This document shows, in pieces, positions 8,609 to 16,535 of a stretch of DNA of 37,891 nt. The position numbers and the translations under genes were made by a program. Origin of the DNA: Phycisphaeraceae bacterium (GTDB taxonomy: Bacteria; Planctomycetota; Phycisphaerae; Phycisphaerales; Phycisphaeraceae); contig JAJDCW010000203.1 of the NCBI GenBank assembly GCA_029260635.1, forward strand, positions 1-37,891. The letters run 5' to 3'. A model generated the notes under the pieces. It ran no database searches and was not told the DNA's origin. It saw only the letters and a list, made by a program, of their open reading frames with translations. Every line of letters starts with the position of its first letter. The first letter of the stretch is position 1.

Positions 8609-9010
8609 ATGGCCGTCCGAATGGAACTATCGCGGATCCTGATCCGTGAGACCGACGACATGCACATCGTCGAACTGCGAGAGGTCGAGGGTGATCGGGT
8701 GTTCCCGATCGTGATCGGGCTGACGGAGGCGGCGGCGATCGAGCGTCGGCTGATGGGGCAGGCCCCGCCCAGGCCTCTGACCCACGAGCTGCTGGCGGAC
8801 GTGATCGGGGGGGTGGGGGCGGAACTCGAAAAAATCGTCATCTGCGACCTTAAAAAAAGCACTTTTTTTGCAAGGTTGCACATCCGGCACCAAGGGGAGC
8901 TGATCGATATCGATTCCCGGCCCAGCGACGCGATCGCGTTGGGGGTGGCTCAGGACGTGCCGATCTTTGTAGCGGAGCACGTGCTTGAGGAGGCGTGTCG
9001 GGACCTTTAG
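8609..9010 (+). CDS. DUF151 / bifunctional nuclease family protein
   Basis: The whole 133-residue protein matches the small DUF151 domain. Some family members have reported RNase and DNase activity, but the activity of most is unproven. Recognisable parts are VFPIVIGLTEAAAIERRLMG near the N-terminus and the conserved DIDSRPSDAIALGV motif near the C-terminus. The start is supported by AGGAG about 8 nt before ATG 8609. It lies directly upstream of the ribosomal cluster but is separated from it by a hairpin and a promoter. I therefore do not place it in that operon. Confidence 0.85.
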   Translation: MAVRMELSRILIRETDDMHIVELREVEGDRVFPIVIGLTEAAAIERRLMGQAPPRPLTHELLADVIGGVGAELEKIVICDLKKSTFFARLHIRHQGELIDIDSRPSDAIALGVAQDVPIFVAEHVLEEACRDL

Positions 9011-9067
9011 ATGTTGTAGTGTCAAGGGTTGTGAGGGGGGGCCGCTATTGCTGCTTTACAAGGCGAT

Positions 9068-9105
9068 CCCACGGAAGGCCGCGGGGCGCGTCCATCCGTG
9101 GGCTT
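9068..9105 (+). terminator. Hairpin after the DUF151 gene (repeat copy C)
   Basis: CCCACGGA (9068-9075) pairs perfectly with TCCGTGGG (9095-9102), followed by CTTCTGGGG. The stem is strong but the T-tract is poor. Position after the DUF151 gene suggests transcript ending or 3' end protection. The 3' side (GTGGGCTTCTGGGGGGTGTG) resembles the 3' side of copy B. Confidence 0.5.
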
Positions 9106-9159
9106 CTGGGGGGTGTGGTGCTGGATTTGAGGGGGTGGTTGGCGAAGTGTTTGGCTGAA

Positions 9160-9187
9160 TTGACAAGGGCTAAAGGGTGGTTAAACT
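9160..9187 (+). promoter_or_regulatory. Candidate promoter of the S10 ribosomal cluster
   Basis: A consensus TTGACA (9160-9165) is followed after 16 nt by TAAACT (9182-9187), which matches 4 of 6 consensus -10 positions. Transcription would begin near 9194, giving a leader of about 70 nt before rpsJ. The leader contains CGCGG-CGT-CCGCG, a small perfect hairpin. This is the best -35 match seen upstream of the 28-gene cluster. Confidence 0.6.
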
Positions 9188-9262
9188 ACCCGGCTCAACT
9201 CGTCGCGGCGTCCGCGGCGGGTGTTTGTGCGTAAGTGACGCGATACTTAGAGGCTAGAGTCG

Positions 9263-9571
9263 ATGACAGCAGGTAAGATCCGAATCCGGATGGAAGCTTA
9301 CGACCACCAGGCGTTGGACGCCTCGGCTCGTGAGATCGTGGACCACGCCAAGCGTACCAACGCGAAGGTGTCCGGTCCTGTGCCGCTGCCGACGCGGATC
9401 GAGCGCTACACGGTGCTGCGTAGTCCGCACGTCGACAAGAAGAGCCGTGAGCAGTTCGAGATCCGGACCCACAAGCGGATCATCGACATCATCGAGCCCA
9501 ACGCCCGCACGGTTGAAGCACTCAACCGTCTGGTCGTCCCGGCCGGTGTATTTGTGAAGATTAAGGCGTAG
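9263..9571 (+). CDS. rpsJ: 30S ribosomal protein S10
   Basis: S10 is a small-subunit head protein and, as NusE, a transcription antitermination factor. The 102 residues align along the full family length. Diagnostic segments are [34 protein letters not shown] and [15 protein letters not shown] few extra residues (MTAG) precede the usual start. It is the first gene of the cluster; here it is not next to tuf or fusA. The following gap to rplC holds a terminator-like hairpin. Confidence 0.97.
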   Translation: MTAGKIRIRMEAYDHQALDASAREIVDHAKRTNAKVSGPVPLPTRIERYTVLRSPHVDKKSREQFEIRTHKRIIDIIEPNARTVEALNRLVVPAGVFVKIKA

Positions 9572-9590
9572 CCCAAGAGGCACGCAAGAA

Positions 9591-9616
9591 AAGCGGGCAA
9601 GTCCCGCTTGTTTATT
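9591..9616 (+). terminator. Terminator-like hairpin between rpsJ and rplC
   Basis: AAGCGGG (9591-9597) and CCCGCTT (9603-9609) form a 7-bp stem with loop CAAGT, followed by GTTTATT. On the minus strand the same stem is followed by TTCTTG after an in-stem T-run. It could attenuate transcription past rpsJ or mark an RNA processing site. A second structure follows (GGGGC 9642-9646 with GCCCC 9689-9693, enclosing GATC/GATC). Confidence 0.45.
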
Positions 9617-9708
9617 AGACCGAACAAGAACGATCAAAACAGGGGCGTGATCCTCTGGCGAGAAGAGCCACGATCCGCAACAGTGTTTGCCCCCTTGGAG
9701 ATGAAACG

Positions 9709-10386
9709 ATGCCCGCAGCGATCTTAGGTAAGAAAATCGGGATGACCCGGCTGTACGACGACGACGGGAACAACATCCCTGTCACCGTCATCCAGGCTGG
9801 CCCCTGCTTTGTGAGCCAGCTCAAGACGTCCGAGACCGACGGCTACGAGGCCGTGCAGATCGCGTACGGCGACGTCAAGGGCCGAAACTCGACGTATCAG
9901 TTGATCGGCCACGACGCCAACGCGGGCCTGACCCCCAAGCGTCGTCACCGCGAAGTGCGTCTGGGCGACGGCGAGTCGGCCTCTTATGAGCTCGGCCAAG
10001 AATTGAACGTCGAAGTTTTCGAGGGCGTGAAGTTCGTTGACGTCATCGGCACCAGCAAGGGCAAGGGCACTCAGGGTGTGATGAAGCGTTACGGGTTCAA
10101 GGGCCAGCTGGCATCGCACGGCGTTGAGCGGAAGCACCGCTCCCCCGGCTCGGTCAGCGGGCGTAGCTCGAACCTGGGTACCGGTAAGCCTAAGAAGGGC
10201 ATCCGGATGGGCGGACGGATGGGCAACGAGCGGGTCACCGTGCGTAGCCTGCCGATCGTCGGCATCGATAAAGACAAGAACCTGCTGCTGGTCAAGGGCC
10301 CCGTGCCCGGCGCCAACAAGGGTTTGTTGATGATCCGTGAGGCGGTACGCCTCTTCAAGGGAAAGGCCAAGATCGCCAAGGCGTAG
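9709..10386 (+). CDS. rplC: 50S ribosomal protein L3
   Basis: L3 binds 23S rRNA near the peptidyl transferase centre and is needed early in large-subunit assembly. The 225-residue protein begins PAAILGKKIGMTRLYDDDG, a classic L3 start. It contains the conserved long-loop region with GSVSGRSSNLGTGKPKKG and GRMGNERVTVRSLPIVG. GGAG lies at suitable spacing before the ATG at 9709. The downstream gap to rplD is 181 bp and contains five inverted repeats. Confidence 0.96.
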   Translation: MPAAILGKKIGMTRLYDDDGNNIPVTVIQAGPCFVSQLKTSETDGYEAVQIAYGDVKGRNSTYQLIGHDANAGLTPKRRHREVRLGDGESASYELGQELNVEVFEGVKFVDVIGTSKGKGTQGVMKRYGFKGQLASHGVERKHRSPGSVSGRSSNLGTGKPKKGIRMGGRMGNERVTVRSLPIVGIDKDKNLLLVKGPVPGANKGLLMIREAVRLFKGKAKIAKA

Positions 10387-10409
10387 TAAGTCCGAGGTTG
10401 TATCGGGTG

Positions 10410-10515
10410 CCGGTTAAGACCGGTTGCCTGAGCATGCTTAGGAAACTGCCACGCCACGACAATTCGGTCTAACCACCGAGTCGTGGGGCAACCCGATCGG
10501 GCCCAGTTGTGGGCC
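10410..10515 (+). other. Five tandem inverted repeats between rplC and rplD
   Basis: Perfect or near-perfect stems follow one another: CCGGT/ACCGG (10410-10423), CCTGAG/CTTAGG with one G-U pair (10427-10442), CCACGAC/GTCGTGG enclosing TCGG/CCGA (10454-10486), CCCGATCGGG (10492-10501) and GGCCCA/TGGGCC (10500-10515). The last two share two bases, so they may be alternatives. The RNA would be an almost continuous chain of hairpins upstream of rplD. Function is unknown. Confidence 0.55.
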
Positions 10516-10567
10516 ATGCCCAGGCGGCGAAACACACGCATCCCCTATGGGACCGTAGGTAACAAAG

Positions 10568-11227
10568 ATGATCGATATTACAGTCCACAATCAGGCCGGC
10601 GAAGAGGTCGGGAAGGTCCAGATCGACGAGCAGAAGCTCGGCGGCGAGGTCCGCCCCGCGCTCCTGAAGCAGGCGTATGTCCGGTTCCACGCCAACCGTC
10701 GTCAGGGCTCCGCCCAGACCAAGAGCCGTGCCGACACCGCGTACTCGACCCGCAAGCTGTATAAGCAGAAGGGCACGGGTAACGCACGCCGCGGCGCGGC
10801 GGGCACGAACATCATGCGTCACGGCGGGCACGGCTTTGCCAAGCGTCCGCATTCCTGGCGACAGGACATGCCTATTAAGATGCGCCGCCTGGCTAACCGC
10901 AACGCGGTCCTCGCCAAGGCGATCGACGGCGAGATCAAGATCGTAGACAAGCTGGACTACGACAAGCCCAGCACAAAAAACTTCAGCAGCCTCCTGGCCT
11001 CGCTGAAAATCGACCGGACCTGCCTGGTCGCCCTCCCCTCTGTCACCGGACACGAAGCCGTTTCCGCCCGGAACCTAGAACATGTTGATGTGACTCAGAT
11101 CGACCGCCTCAACGCGTTCGATCTGCTGAACCATCGGTACCTGCTGGTTGATAAGGAAGCCTTCGAGGCTTACCTCGGCCGGGTGACTTCCGATGAGCTG
11201 GCCAAGGCCAAACAGGAGGCGTCCTGA
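10568..11227 (+). CDS. rplD: 50S ribosomal protein L4
   Basis: L4 (219 residues) lines the peptide exit tunnel. In Escherichia coli it also represses its own operon, but no similar leader is evident before rpsJ here. The central loop segment KGTGNARRGAAGTNIMRHGGHGFAKRPHSW is the family hallmark, slightly changed from the usual RxGxxRSPxxxGGG pattern. The last bases overlap rplW by one nucleotide (TGATG), so the two genes are likely translationally coupled. Confidence 0.95.
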   Translation: MIDITVHNQAGEEVGKVQIDEQKLGGEVRPALLKQAYVRFHANRRQGSAQTKSRADTAYSTRKLYKQKGTGNARRGAAGTNIMRHGGHGFAKRPHSWRQDMPIKMRRLANRNAVLAKAIDGEIKIVDKLDYDKPSTKNFSSLLASLKIDRTCLVALPSVTGHEAVSARNLEHVDVTQIDRLNAFDLLNHRYLLVDKEAFEAYLGRVTSDELAKAKQEAS

Positions 11228-11505
11228 TGGAAGCAACCACCGTTATCAAGAAGCCGCTGATCACCGAGAAGAGCGCCTGGGAAACCGAGTCGCGTAACCG
11301 GTACAGCTTCGAGGTCGATATGCGGGCCCGCAAGCCGCACATCAAGGCCGCCATCGAGAAGATTTACGGCGTGAAGGTCGCGAAGGTCAGCACGCAGATC
11401 CGTAAGGGCCAGTACTTCCGTACGAAGTTCGGCCCGGCCAAGACCTCTAACTGGAAGCGGGCCACCGTGCTTCTGGCCGGGGATGACAGGATCGACTTGT
11501 TCTAA
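11227..11505 (+). CDS. rplW: 50S ribosomal protein L23
   Basis: L23 sits at the tunnel exit and provides the docking site for trigger factor and signal recognition particle. The 92-residue protein has the family features VIKKPLITEKSAW at the start and the FEVDMRARKPHIKAAIEKIYGVKV helix-strand segment. Its start codon overlaps the rplD stop codon by one base. AGGAGGCG just upstream within rplD is a good Shine-Dalgarno sequence. Confidence 0.95.
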   Translation: MEATTVIKKPLITEKSAWETESRNRYSFEVDMRARKPHIKAAIEKIYGVKVAKVSTQIRKGQYFRTKFGPAKTSNWKRATVLLAGDDRIDLF

Positions 11506-11548
11506 ACGGATAAGACCCGGTGAGATGCCGGGCTATGTGAGATAAGAC

Positions 11549-12406
11549 ATGGCTATTCGAATATACAAGAAGACAACCAACGGCCGGCGTAACGCTTCGG
11601 TCAACCTCTACTCCGAGGTCACCAAGAAGCGTCCCGAGAAGTCGTTGCTCGAGAAGAAAACCAAGAACGGTGGGCGCAACCACTCCGGCAAGATCACGGT
11701 GCAGAGCCGTGGCGGCGGTGCCAAGCAGCGTTACCGCCGGATCGACTTCAAGCGGAGCAAGGACGACGTCCAGGCGACCGTGATCGGGATCGAATACGAC
11801 CCGAACCGCTCGTGCAACATCGCGTTGCTCGAATACGCGGACGGCGAGCGTCGGTACATCATCGCTCCCGTGAAGCTGACGGATGGCGACAAGGTCATCT
11901 CCAGTTCGCAGAAGGTCGAGCCGAAGGTCGGGAACAACATGCCGCTGGGGATGATCCCTTCCGGTCTGAACCTACACAACATCGAGCTGGTCGCGGGCCG
12001 TGGCGGGCAGATCTGCCGGTCGGCCGGCAGCAGCGCGAGGCTGACCAATAAAGAGGGCCAGTGGGCAACCCTGGTCTTCCCTTCCGGCGAGATCCGCCGG
12101 GTCTCACTAGACTGCCGTGCGACCATCGGTCAGGTCGGCAACACGGACCACAACCGCGTGGTCATCGGCAAGGCCGGGCGTGCACGCCACATGGGGCGTC
12201 GCCCTCACACCCGTGGTGTCGCCAAGAACCACCACGACCACCCGTTGGGTGGTGGTGACGGCCGCAGCAAGGGCAACCGTGCCCCGCAGTCCAAGACCGG
12301 TGTGCCCTCCAAGGGCGGCCGAACGCGTCAGCGTGGCAAGGCATCGAACAAACTGATTATCCGCCGGCGTGTATCCAAGCGGTACGGCCAGCTGAAGCTG
12401 CAATAA
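11549..12406 (+). CDS. rplB: 50S ribosomal protein L2
   Basis: L2 (285 residues) is a core large-subunit protein required for subunit joining and peptidyl transfer. The family's usual length is about 275. The conserved motif usually written NPVDHPHGGGEGR appears here at about 227-239 as [13 protein letters not shown]. The critical histidine of DHP (H231) is retained, but three flanking positions differ. The rest ([19 protein letters not shown], and [18 protein letters not shown]) is standard. The downstream gap holds GCTAA-type repeats and a 10-bp inverted repeat. Confidence 0.96.
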   Translation: MAIRIYKKTTNGRRNASVNLYSEVTKKRPEKSLLEKKTKNGGRNHSGKITVQSRGGGAKQRYRRIDFKRSKDDVQATVIGIEYDPNRSCNIALLEYADGERRYIIAPVKLTDGDKVISSSQKVEPKVGNNMPLGMIPSGLNLHNIELVAGRGGQICRSAGSSARLTNKEGQWATLVFPSGEIRRVSLDCRATIGQVGNTDHNRVVIGKAGRARHMGRRPHTRGVAKNHHDHPLGGGDGRSKGNRAPQSKTGVPSKGGRTRQRGKASNKLIIRRRVSKRYGQLKLQ

Positions 12407-12417
12407 AAAAACCGTTT

Positions 12418-12506
12418 GGCTTTTAGCGATTAGCTATTAGCTTTTAAGAAACGGACGGACACAAGAACGGACAAGGCTAAGAGCAGAGAGCTAATAGCAA
12501 AAGGCA
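12418..12506. repeat. GCTAA-type repeats and long-range stem, rplB-rpsS gap
   Basis: The gap has a degenerate 8-nt repeat in one orientation at 12418-12447 (TTAGCGATTAGCTATTAGC) and in the other at 12474-12506 (GAGCTAATAGCAAAAGGC). GCTATTAGCT (12433-12442) and AGCTAATAGC (12489-12498) are a perfect 10-bp inverted repeat. CCGTTT and AAACGG also pair within the first half. Related units occur in three other ribosomal gaps in this window. Confidence 0.55.
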
Positions 12507-12513
12507 AGAACGT

Positions 12514-12801
12514 ATGTCACGATCACTGAAAAAAGGCCCGTTTGTTGATCTGAAACTCTACCGTAAGGTGGAGAAGCTGACTCAGATGGGCAGGCACGAT
12601 CCGATCAAGACCTGGGCGCGTGCGTGCACGATCGTTCCGGAGTTTGTCGGGCACACGTTCCTGGTGCACAACGGCAAGCTGTTCCACACCGTGTTCGTGA
12701 CCGAAGACATGGTCGGGCACAAGCTCGGCGAATTCAGCGCGACCCGGTTGTTCAAGGCCCACACCACGGGCACGAAGGCGCAGCGGGCAGGGGTCAAGTA
12801 A
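12514..12801 (+). CDS. rpsS: 30S ribosomal protein S19
   Basis: S19 is in the small-subunit head and contacts S13 and the intersubunit bridge. The 95-residue protein is full length. Diagnostic segments are [20 protein letters not shown], the central [23 protein letters not shown] and [16 protein letters not shown]. It lies between two gaps that both carry GCTAA-type repeats. Confidence 0.97.
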   Translation: MSRSLKKGPFVDLKLYRKVEKLTQMGRHDPIKTWARACTIVPEFVGHTFLVHNGKLFHTVFVTEDMVGHKLGEFSATRLFKAHTTGTKAQRAGVK

Positions 12802-12870
12802 GAAATTAAGCCGTCGGCTTGTCACTTTTGTGGCGGGCCTGATTGAGACGGTTATGGAAACGAGAACACA

Positions 12871-12904
12871 GGCTAAAAGCTCATTGCTACAAGCTAAAGG
12901 CTAG
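12871..12904 (+). repeat. GCTAA-type repeats, rpsS-rplV gap
   Basis: The units GGCTAAAAGC, TTGCTACAAGCTAAAGGC and TAGG occur in the 34 bases just before the rplV start. They resemble the units at 12474-12506 and 15493-15527. The last unit overlaps the region where a Shine-Dalgarno sequence would lie. Confidence 0.5.
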
Positions 12905-12909
12905 GAATC

Positions 12910-13263
12910 ATGGCTTACACCAACGTACACCGAGGCGCACGGATCAGCCCGACAAAGGCACGGCCTGTCGCGCAGATGATCTGCGGCAAGAGCGTCTTTG
13001 ACGCGATGAACATGCTCACGCTGTCCAAGAAGCGGGCCGCCGTCATGCTCAAGAACTGCCTGCAGGCGGCACGTTCCAACGCGCAGGAACGCGAGGGGCT
13101 TTCCGACCGCGAGGCGCTGGCGATGGTCGTTTCAGAGGTCCGTGTCGACAGCGGCCCGACGATGAAGCGGTTTCAGCCAAAGGACCGTGGACGGGCACAC
13201 CCGATCCTCAAGCGTACCAGCCACATTACCGTGTCCGTTGACCAGGCCGGCAGGAAACGATAA
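12910..13263 (+). CDS. rplV: 50S ribosomal protein L22
   Basis: L22 contributes an extended loop to the exit tunnel, the site of some macrolide-resistance mutations. The 117-residue protein starts with VHRGARISPTKARPVAQMI and has the family AMNMLTLSKKRAAVMLKNCLQAARSNA helix. The tunnel loop ends PKDRGRAHPILKRTSHITV, which is the standard form. No resistance-type insertion or deletion is visible. Confidence 0.95.
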   Translation: MAYTNVHRGARISPTKARPVAQMICGKSVFDAMNMLTLSKKRAAVMLKNCLQAARSNAQEREGLSDREALAMVVSEVRVDSGPTMKRFQPKDRGRAHPILKRTSHITVSVDQAGRKR

Positions 13264-13308
13264 CTCTCGCTTGGGTGTGTAAGCCCGGCGACAAAAGTAA
13301 GGTTCACT

Positions 13309-14013
13309 ATGGGACAGAAAGTTCATCCATTCGGCTTCCGCGTCGGCATCACCGAGGCTCACAAGAGCCGCTGGTACGCGCCGAAGGCTCTCTACGCCGA
13401 GCTGCTGGTCGAGGACCAGAAGATCCGCAGGTTCTGCGATCACCGGTTCAACCGTAAGGCTCCGTACGCCGCGGTGAGTGATATCCACATCGAGCGGACG
13501 CGTGAAGAGCTGAAGATCATCGTCAAGACCGCGCGTCCCGGCCTGGTGATCGGCCCCAAGGGTGCGGAAATCGACGCCTTGACCGCGGAGCTACAACGGC
13601 TGACCGGTCGTAACGTCTCGATCAACTGCATCGAGGTCCACAACGCGGACCTGGACGCGAAGCTGGTCGGTGAATCGATCGCTGAGCAGTTGCAGAAGCG
13701 TGCGGGTTTCCGCCGTGTGATGAAGATGAAGGCCGAGGCCGCGATGGCCGCCGGTGCCAAGGGCTGCAAGATCCAGCTGTCCGGGCGTCTGGGTGGCCAC
13801 GAGATGAGCCGGACCGAAGACGTCCGCCTGGGTGCAATCCCGCTGGCGACGCTGCAGGCGAATATCGACTACGCGTTGACCGAGAGCCTGACGACCTACG
13901 GGATCATCGGCGTGAAGGTCTGGGTGTTCCACGGCCTGTACGAAGAGCTGGCCGAGGGTGAAATTGAATCCAAGGCCGCAGGTGCCCGGCCGCGTGCACG
14001 GGGTCGTCACTAA
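13309..14013 (+). CDS. rpsC: 30S ribosomal protein S3
   Basis: S3 (234 residues) forms part of the mRNA entry channel helicase. It opens with MGQKVHPFGFRVGITEAHKS, then has a KH domain with the GPKG loop (LVIGPKGAEIDAL). The C-terminal domain has SGRLGGHEMSRTEDVRLGAIPL and ends in a basic tail. The gap to rplP has the perfect hairpin CACGGC-GTTA-GCCGTG. Confidence 0.96.
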   Translation: MGQKVHPFGFRVGITEAHKSRWYAPKALYAELLVEDQKIRRFCDHRFNRKAPYAAVSDIHIERTREELKIIVKTARPGLVIGPKGAEIDALTAELQRLTGRNVSINCIEVHNADLDAKLVGESIAEQLQKRAGFRRVMKMKAEAAMAAGAKGCKIQLSGRLGGHEMSRTEDVRLGAIPLATLQANIDYALTESLTTYGIIGVKVWVFHGLYEELAEGEIESKAAGARPRARGRH

Positions 14014-14063
14014 GCAAGACTTGAAGTTAAGCACGGCGTTAGCCGTGGACGGAGACCAGACAG

Positions 14064-14480
14064 ATGCCTCTGATGCCAAAACGAGTGAAGTTCCGCAAAC
14101 AGCAGCGGGGCAAGGTGCGCGGCAACGCCCAGCGTGGCAACTATGTTGCTTTCGGGGAGTTCGGCCTGCAGCTGCTTGAGGGTGGCTGGCTGACCGCGCG
14201 TCAGATCGAAGCCGGGCGTATCGCGGCCAGGCAGTACTGCAGCCGCGAGGGCCGGTTGTTTGTGCGGGTCTTCCCGGACAAGCCGATCAGCAAGAAGCCG
14301 CTGGAACAGCGTATGGGTAAAGGCAAGGCCGAGCCCGAATACTGGGTCGCCCGTGTGAGGCCCGGGACGATCGTTTACGAGATCGTCGGTGTGCCCAAGG
14401 ACGCGGCCCGTCAGGCGTTCGCCCGTGTGGCACACAAGATGCCGTTCAAGTGCCGGTTTGTGGAGAGACGTCACGCCTAA
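14064..14480 (+). CDS. rplP: 50S ribosomal protein L16
   Basis: L16 (138 residues) binds near the A-site tRNA and helps organise the large subunit. The family signatures [19 protein letters not shown], the central [15 protein letters not shown] and the [13 protein letters not shown]-like segment ([13 protein letters not shown]) are present. [20 protein letters not shown] segment is typical. The protein has no unusual insertions. Confidence 0.96.
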   Translation: MPLMPKRVKFRKQQRGKVRGNAQRGNYVAFGEFGLQLLEGGWLTARQIEAGRIAARQYCSREGRLFVRVFPDKPISKKPLEQRMGKGKAEPEYWVARVRPGTIVYEIVGVPKDAARQAFARVAHKMPFKCRFVERRHA

Positions 14481-14523
14481 AAACAACGCCGCAGATTATT
14501 GATCTGTGGACCGTGAGACAGCC

Positions 14524-14727
14524 ATGAAAGCCAGTGAAACACACAAGCTAAAAGACGAAGAGTTGAAGGTCGAGGTCGAGCGTCTGCGCAAGAGCCACTA
14601 CGAGCTGCGGACCCAGGCCGTGACCGAGAAGCTGGAGAACCCAAGGCAGCTTGGCAACCTCCGCAGAGACATCGCCCGCTTGCTCACCGAGCAGCGTGCA
14701 CGCCAGTTACGGGAGGCCACTAAGTGA
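14524..14727 (+). CDS. rpmC: 50S ribosomal protein L29
   Basis: L29 is a small two-helix protein beside L23 at the tunnel exit. The 67-residue product contains LKDEELKVEVERLRKSHYEL and ENPRQLGNLRRDIARLLTE, the family pattern. I chose ATG 14524; an in-frame GTG at 14506 would add six residues not typical of the family. The stop codon overlaps the rpsQ start by four bases (GTGA). Confidence 0.92.
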   Translation: MKASETHKLKDEELKVEVERLRKSHYELRTQAVTEKLENPRQLGNLRRDIARLLTEQRARQLREATK

Positions 14728-15032
14728 CCGAGCAAGCCAGCACAGCAAAACGAATCCTCACCGGCACGAAGATCGGCGTCGTTGTCAGCGATAAACGCGA
14801 CAAGACCTGCACCGTGGCGGTGGACTTCCAGCAGAAGCACGCCAAGTACGGAAAGTACCTGCACCGTCAGGCGAAGTTCCAGGTCCACGATCCTGAGAAC
14901 CTCTGTGGCGAGGGCGACCGGGTCGAGATCACCGGCTGCCGTCCGATCAGCAAGACCAAGAGCTGGCGACTGGTGAAGGTCCTCGAGAAGGCGCCTGCGC
15001 CGTTGGAACACAAAGAAGAAGCCACCGCCTAA
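14724..15032 (+). CDS. rpsQ: 30S ribosomal protein S17
   Basis: S17 is an early-assembly protein with an OB fold that binds the 5' domain of 16S rRNA. It begins with GTG and overlaps rpmC by four bases, so coupling is likely. KIGVVVSDKRDKTCTVAVD and GDRVEITGCRPISKTKSWRLV are diagnostic. At 102 residues it is longer than typical S17 (about 85) owing to extra residues at both ends. Confidence 0.95.
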   Translation: MTEQASTAKRILTGTKIGVVVSDKRDKTCTVAVDFQQKHAKYGKYLHRQAKFQVHDPENLCGEGDRVEITGCRPISKTKSWRLVKVLEKAPAPLEHKEEATA

Positions 15033-15075
15033 CCAAAGGCCGGCCGGCCCGATGGGCCATTGAAGGAATAGAGTC

Positions 15076-15462
15076 ATGCTCCAGGCAGAATCAAGAGTCG
15101 ACGTCGCGGACAACACCGGCGCCAAGATCGCGTATGTGATCCGTGTGCTGGGTGGTTCCACCGGGCGCGGTAAGTTCACCCGCAAGACCGCCGGTGTCGG
15201 CGACAAGGTCGTGTGCTCGGTCAAGAAGTCCCTGCCCGGCAGCGACCTCAAGGCCGGCACGATCGTCAAGGCCGTGGTCGTTAGGACCCGTAACCCCATC
15301 CGCCGGAAGGACGGCAGCTACGTGCGGTTTGACCGCAGCGCCGTGGTCCTGATCGACGACGACGGGAACCCCAGGGGCACTCGCATCTTCGGTGCGGTCG
15401 CCCGTGAACTGCGTGAACAGAATTACATGAAGATCGTCTCCCTCGCATCGGAGGTGGTCTAA
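15076..15462 (+). CDS. rplN: 50S ribosomal protein L14
   Basis: L14 forms part of an intersubunit bridge and is the binding site of the silencing factor RsfS. The 128-residue protein starts [17 protein letters not shown], the classic family start. The [20 protein letters not shown] and [14 protein letters not shown] segments match. It is about six residues longer than most bacterial L14 because of a longer loop near residues 45-60. Confidence 0.96.
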   Translation: MLQAESRVDVADNTGAKIAYVIRVLGGSTGRGKFTRKTAGVGDKVVCSVKKSLPGSDLKAGTIVKAVVVRTRNPIRRKDGSYVRFDRSAVVLIDDDGNPRGTRIFGAVARELREQNYMKIVSLASEVV

Positions 15463-15467
15463 CAACC

Positions 15468-15527
15468 GAAGCCGTGGGCTTCCCTGAACTCAGGGCTAAT
15501 TGCTAACGGCTAATGGCTAAAGGCTGA
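15468..15527 (+). repeat. Two hairpins and GCTAA repeats, rplN-rplX gap
   Basis: GAAGCC-GTG-GGCTTC (15468-15482) is a perfect triloop hairpin, followed at once by CCCTGA-AC-TCAGGG. The next 30 bases hold four GCTAA-type units (GGCTAATTGCTAACGGC, then TAATGGCTAAAGGC). The block ends just before the rplX ATG. It combines two patterns seen separately in other gaps. Confidence 0.5.
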
Positions 15528-15532
15528 ATCAA

Positions 15533-15865
15533 ATGGCACGACACGTAAGAAAAGGCGACACCGTCATCGTCACCTCCGGCTCGAGCAAGGGCAAGCAGGG
15601 CAAGATCCTGCGCGTCGTCACCGAGAAGGACCAGGTCGTCGTTGAGGGTGTGAATGTGCGGACCAAGCACGTCAAGCCCAACCAGGCCAACCCCCAGGGC
15701 GGGACCGTCCACAAGGAGATGCCGATCCACATCTCCAACGTGTCACCCGCCGCCGCCGGCAAGCCGACCCGTGTGCGGTTTGTCAACAAGGACGACGGCT
15801 CGAAGGTCCGCGTCGCCGCCAGCACCGGTGAGCAGCTTGGGCCTGAACTGAAGAAGGCACGCTAA
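15533..15865 (+). CDS. rplX: 50S ribosomal protein L24
   Basis: L24 is an assembly initiator protein with a KOW domain. The KOW motif is at the start (VRKGDTVIVTSGSSKGKQGKILRV). The segment VKPNQANPQGGTVHKEMPIHISNV is typical. The length of 110 residues is normal. The gap to rplE has the perfect stem GTGGCC/GGCCAC. Confidence 0.95.
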   Translation: MARHVRKGDTVIVTSGSSKGKQGKILRVVTEKDQVVVEGVNVRTKHVKPNQANPQGGTVHKEMPIHISNVSPAAAGKPTRVRFVNKDDGSKVRVAASTGEQLGPELKKAR

Positions 15866-15911
15866 AGAAACACCGTGGCCGAACAACAGGCCACACTACC
15901 AGGACCGAACC

Positions 15912-16478
15912 ATGACCCCGCGGTTAAAGAAACAATACGAAGAACAGGTCGCTGCCAAGCTCAAGCAGGACTTTGGGATCAGCAACCCCATGGCCATGCC
16001 GACCCTTGACAAGATCGTCATCAATGTCGGTATGGGTAAGCAACTTGAAGGCACGAAGCTGAACCCCAAGGCCCGCGAGCAGGTCGTCTCCGACCTGACG
16101 CTGATCTCCGGCCAGAAGCCGATCGTCAAGAAGGCGAAGAAGTCGGTCGCGAACTTCAAGCTGCGTGCCGGCTACGAAGTCGGTGCGATGGTCACGCTCC
16201 GCAAGGACCGCATGTGGGAGTTCCTGGACCGCCTGATCACGGTCGCGATCCCCCGGATCAAGGACTTCCGCGGCCTGAAAGACAAGCTCGACGGGCGCGG
16301 CAACTACTCCTTCGGCGTGAATGAGCAGGGCATCTTCCCCGAGGTCGATATGACCCAGGCCCAGTTCATCCACGGGATGAACATCAACCTGATCTTCAAG
16401 CGCAGCACCGACGACATGACCCGGGCGGCGTTGAATGAGATGGGTTTCCCACTGGTCAAGCCCGAAGAGAAGAAATAA
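15912..16478 (+). CDS. rplE: 50S ribosomal protein L5
   Basis: L5 binds 5S rRNA in the central protuberance and contacts P-site tRNA. The 188-residue protein has the family segments IVINVGMGKQ, ISGQKPIVKKAKKSVANFKLR, and RDFRGL-type KDFRGLKDKLDGRGNYSFGVNEQ. The start ATG 15912 gives the standard N-terminal helix (PRLKKQYEEQV). Confidence 0.96.
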   Translation: MTPRLKKQYEEQVAAKLKQDFGISNPMAMPTLDKIVINVGMGKQLEGTKLNPKAREQVVSDLTLISGQKPIVKKAKKSVANFKLRAGYEVGAMVTLRKDRMWEFLDRLITVAIPRIKDFRGLKDKLDGRGNYSFGVNEQGIFPEVDMTQAQFIHGMNINLIFKRSTDDMTRAALNEMGFPLVKPEEKK

Positions 16479-16535
16479 CCAGCCACGAATTAGAACAGTA
16501 CCCCGGTTTCCAGCCGAGACAGCAAAGAGAGCACC

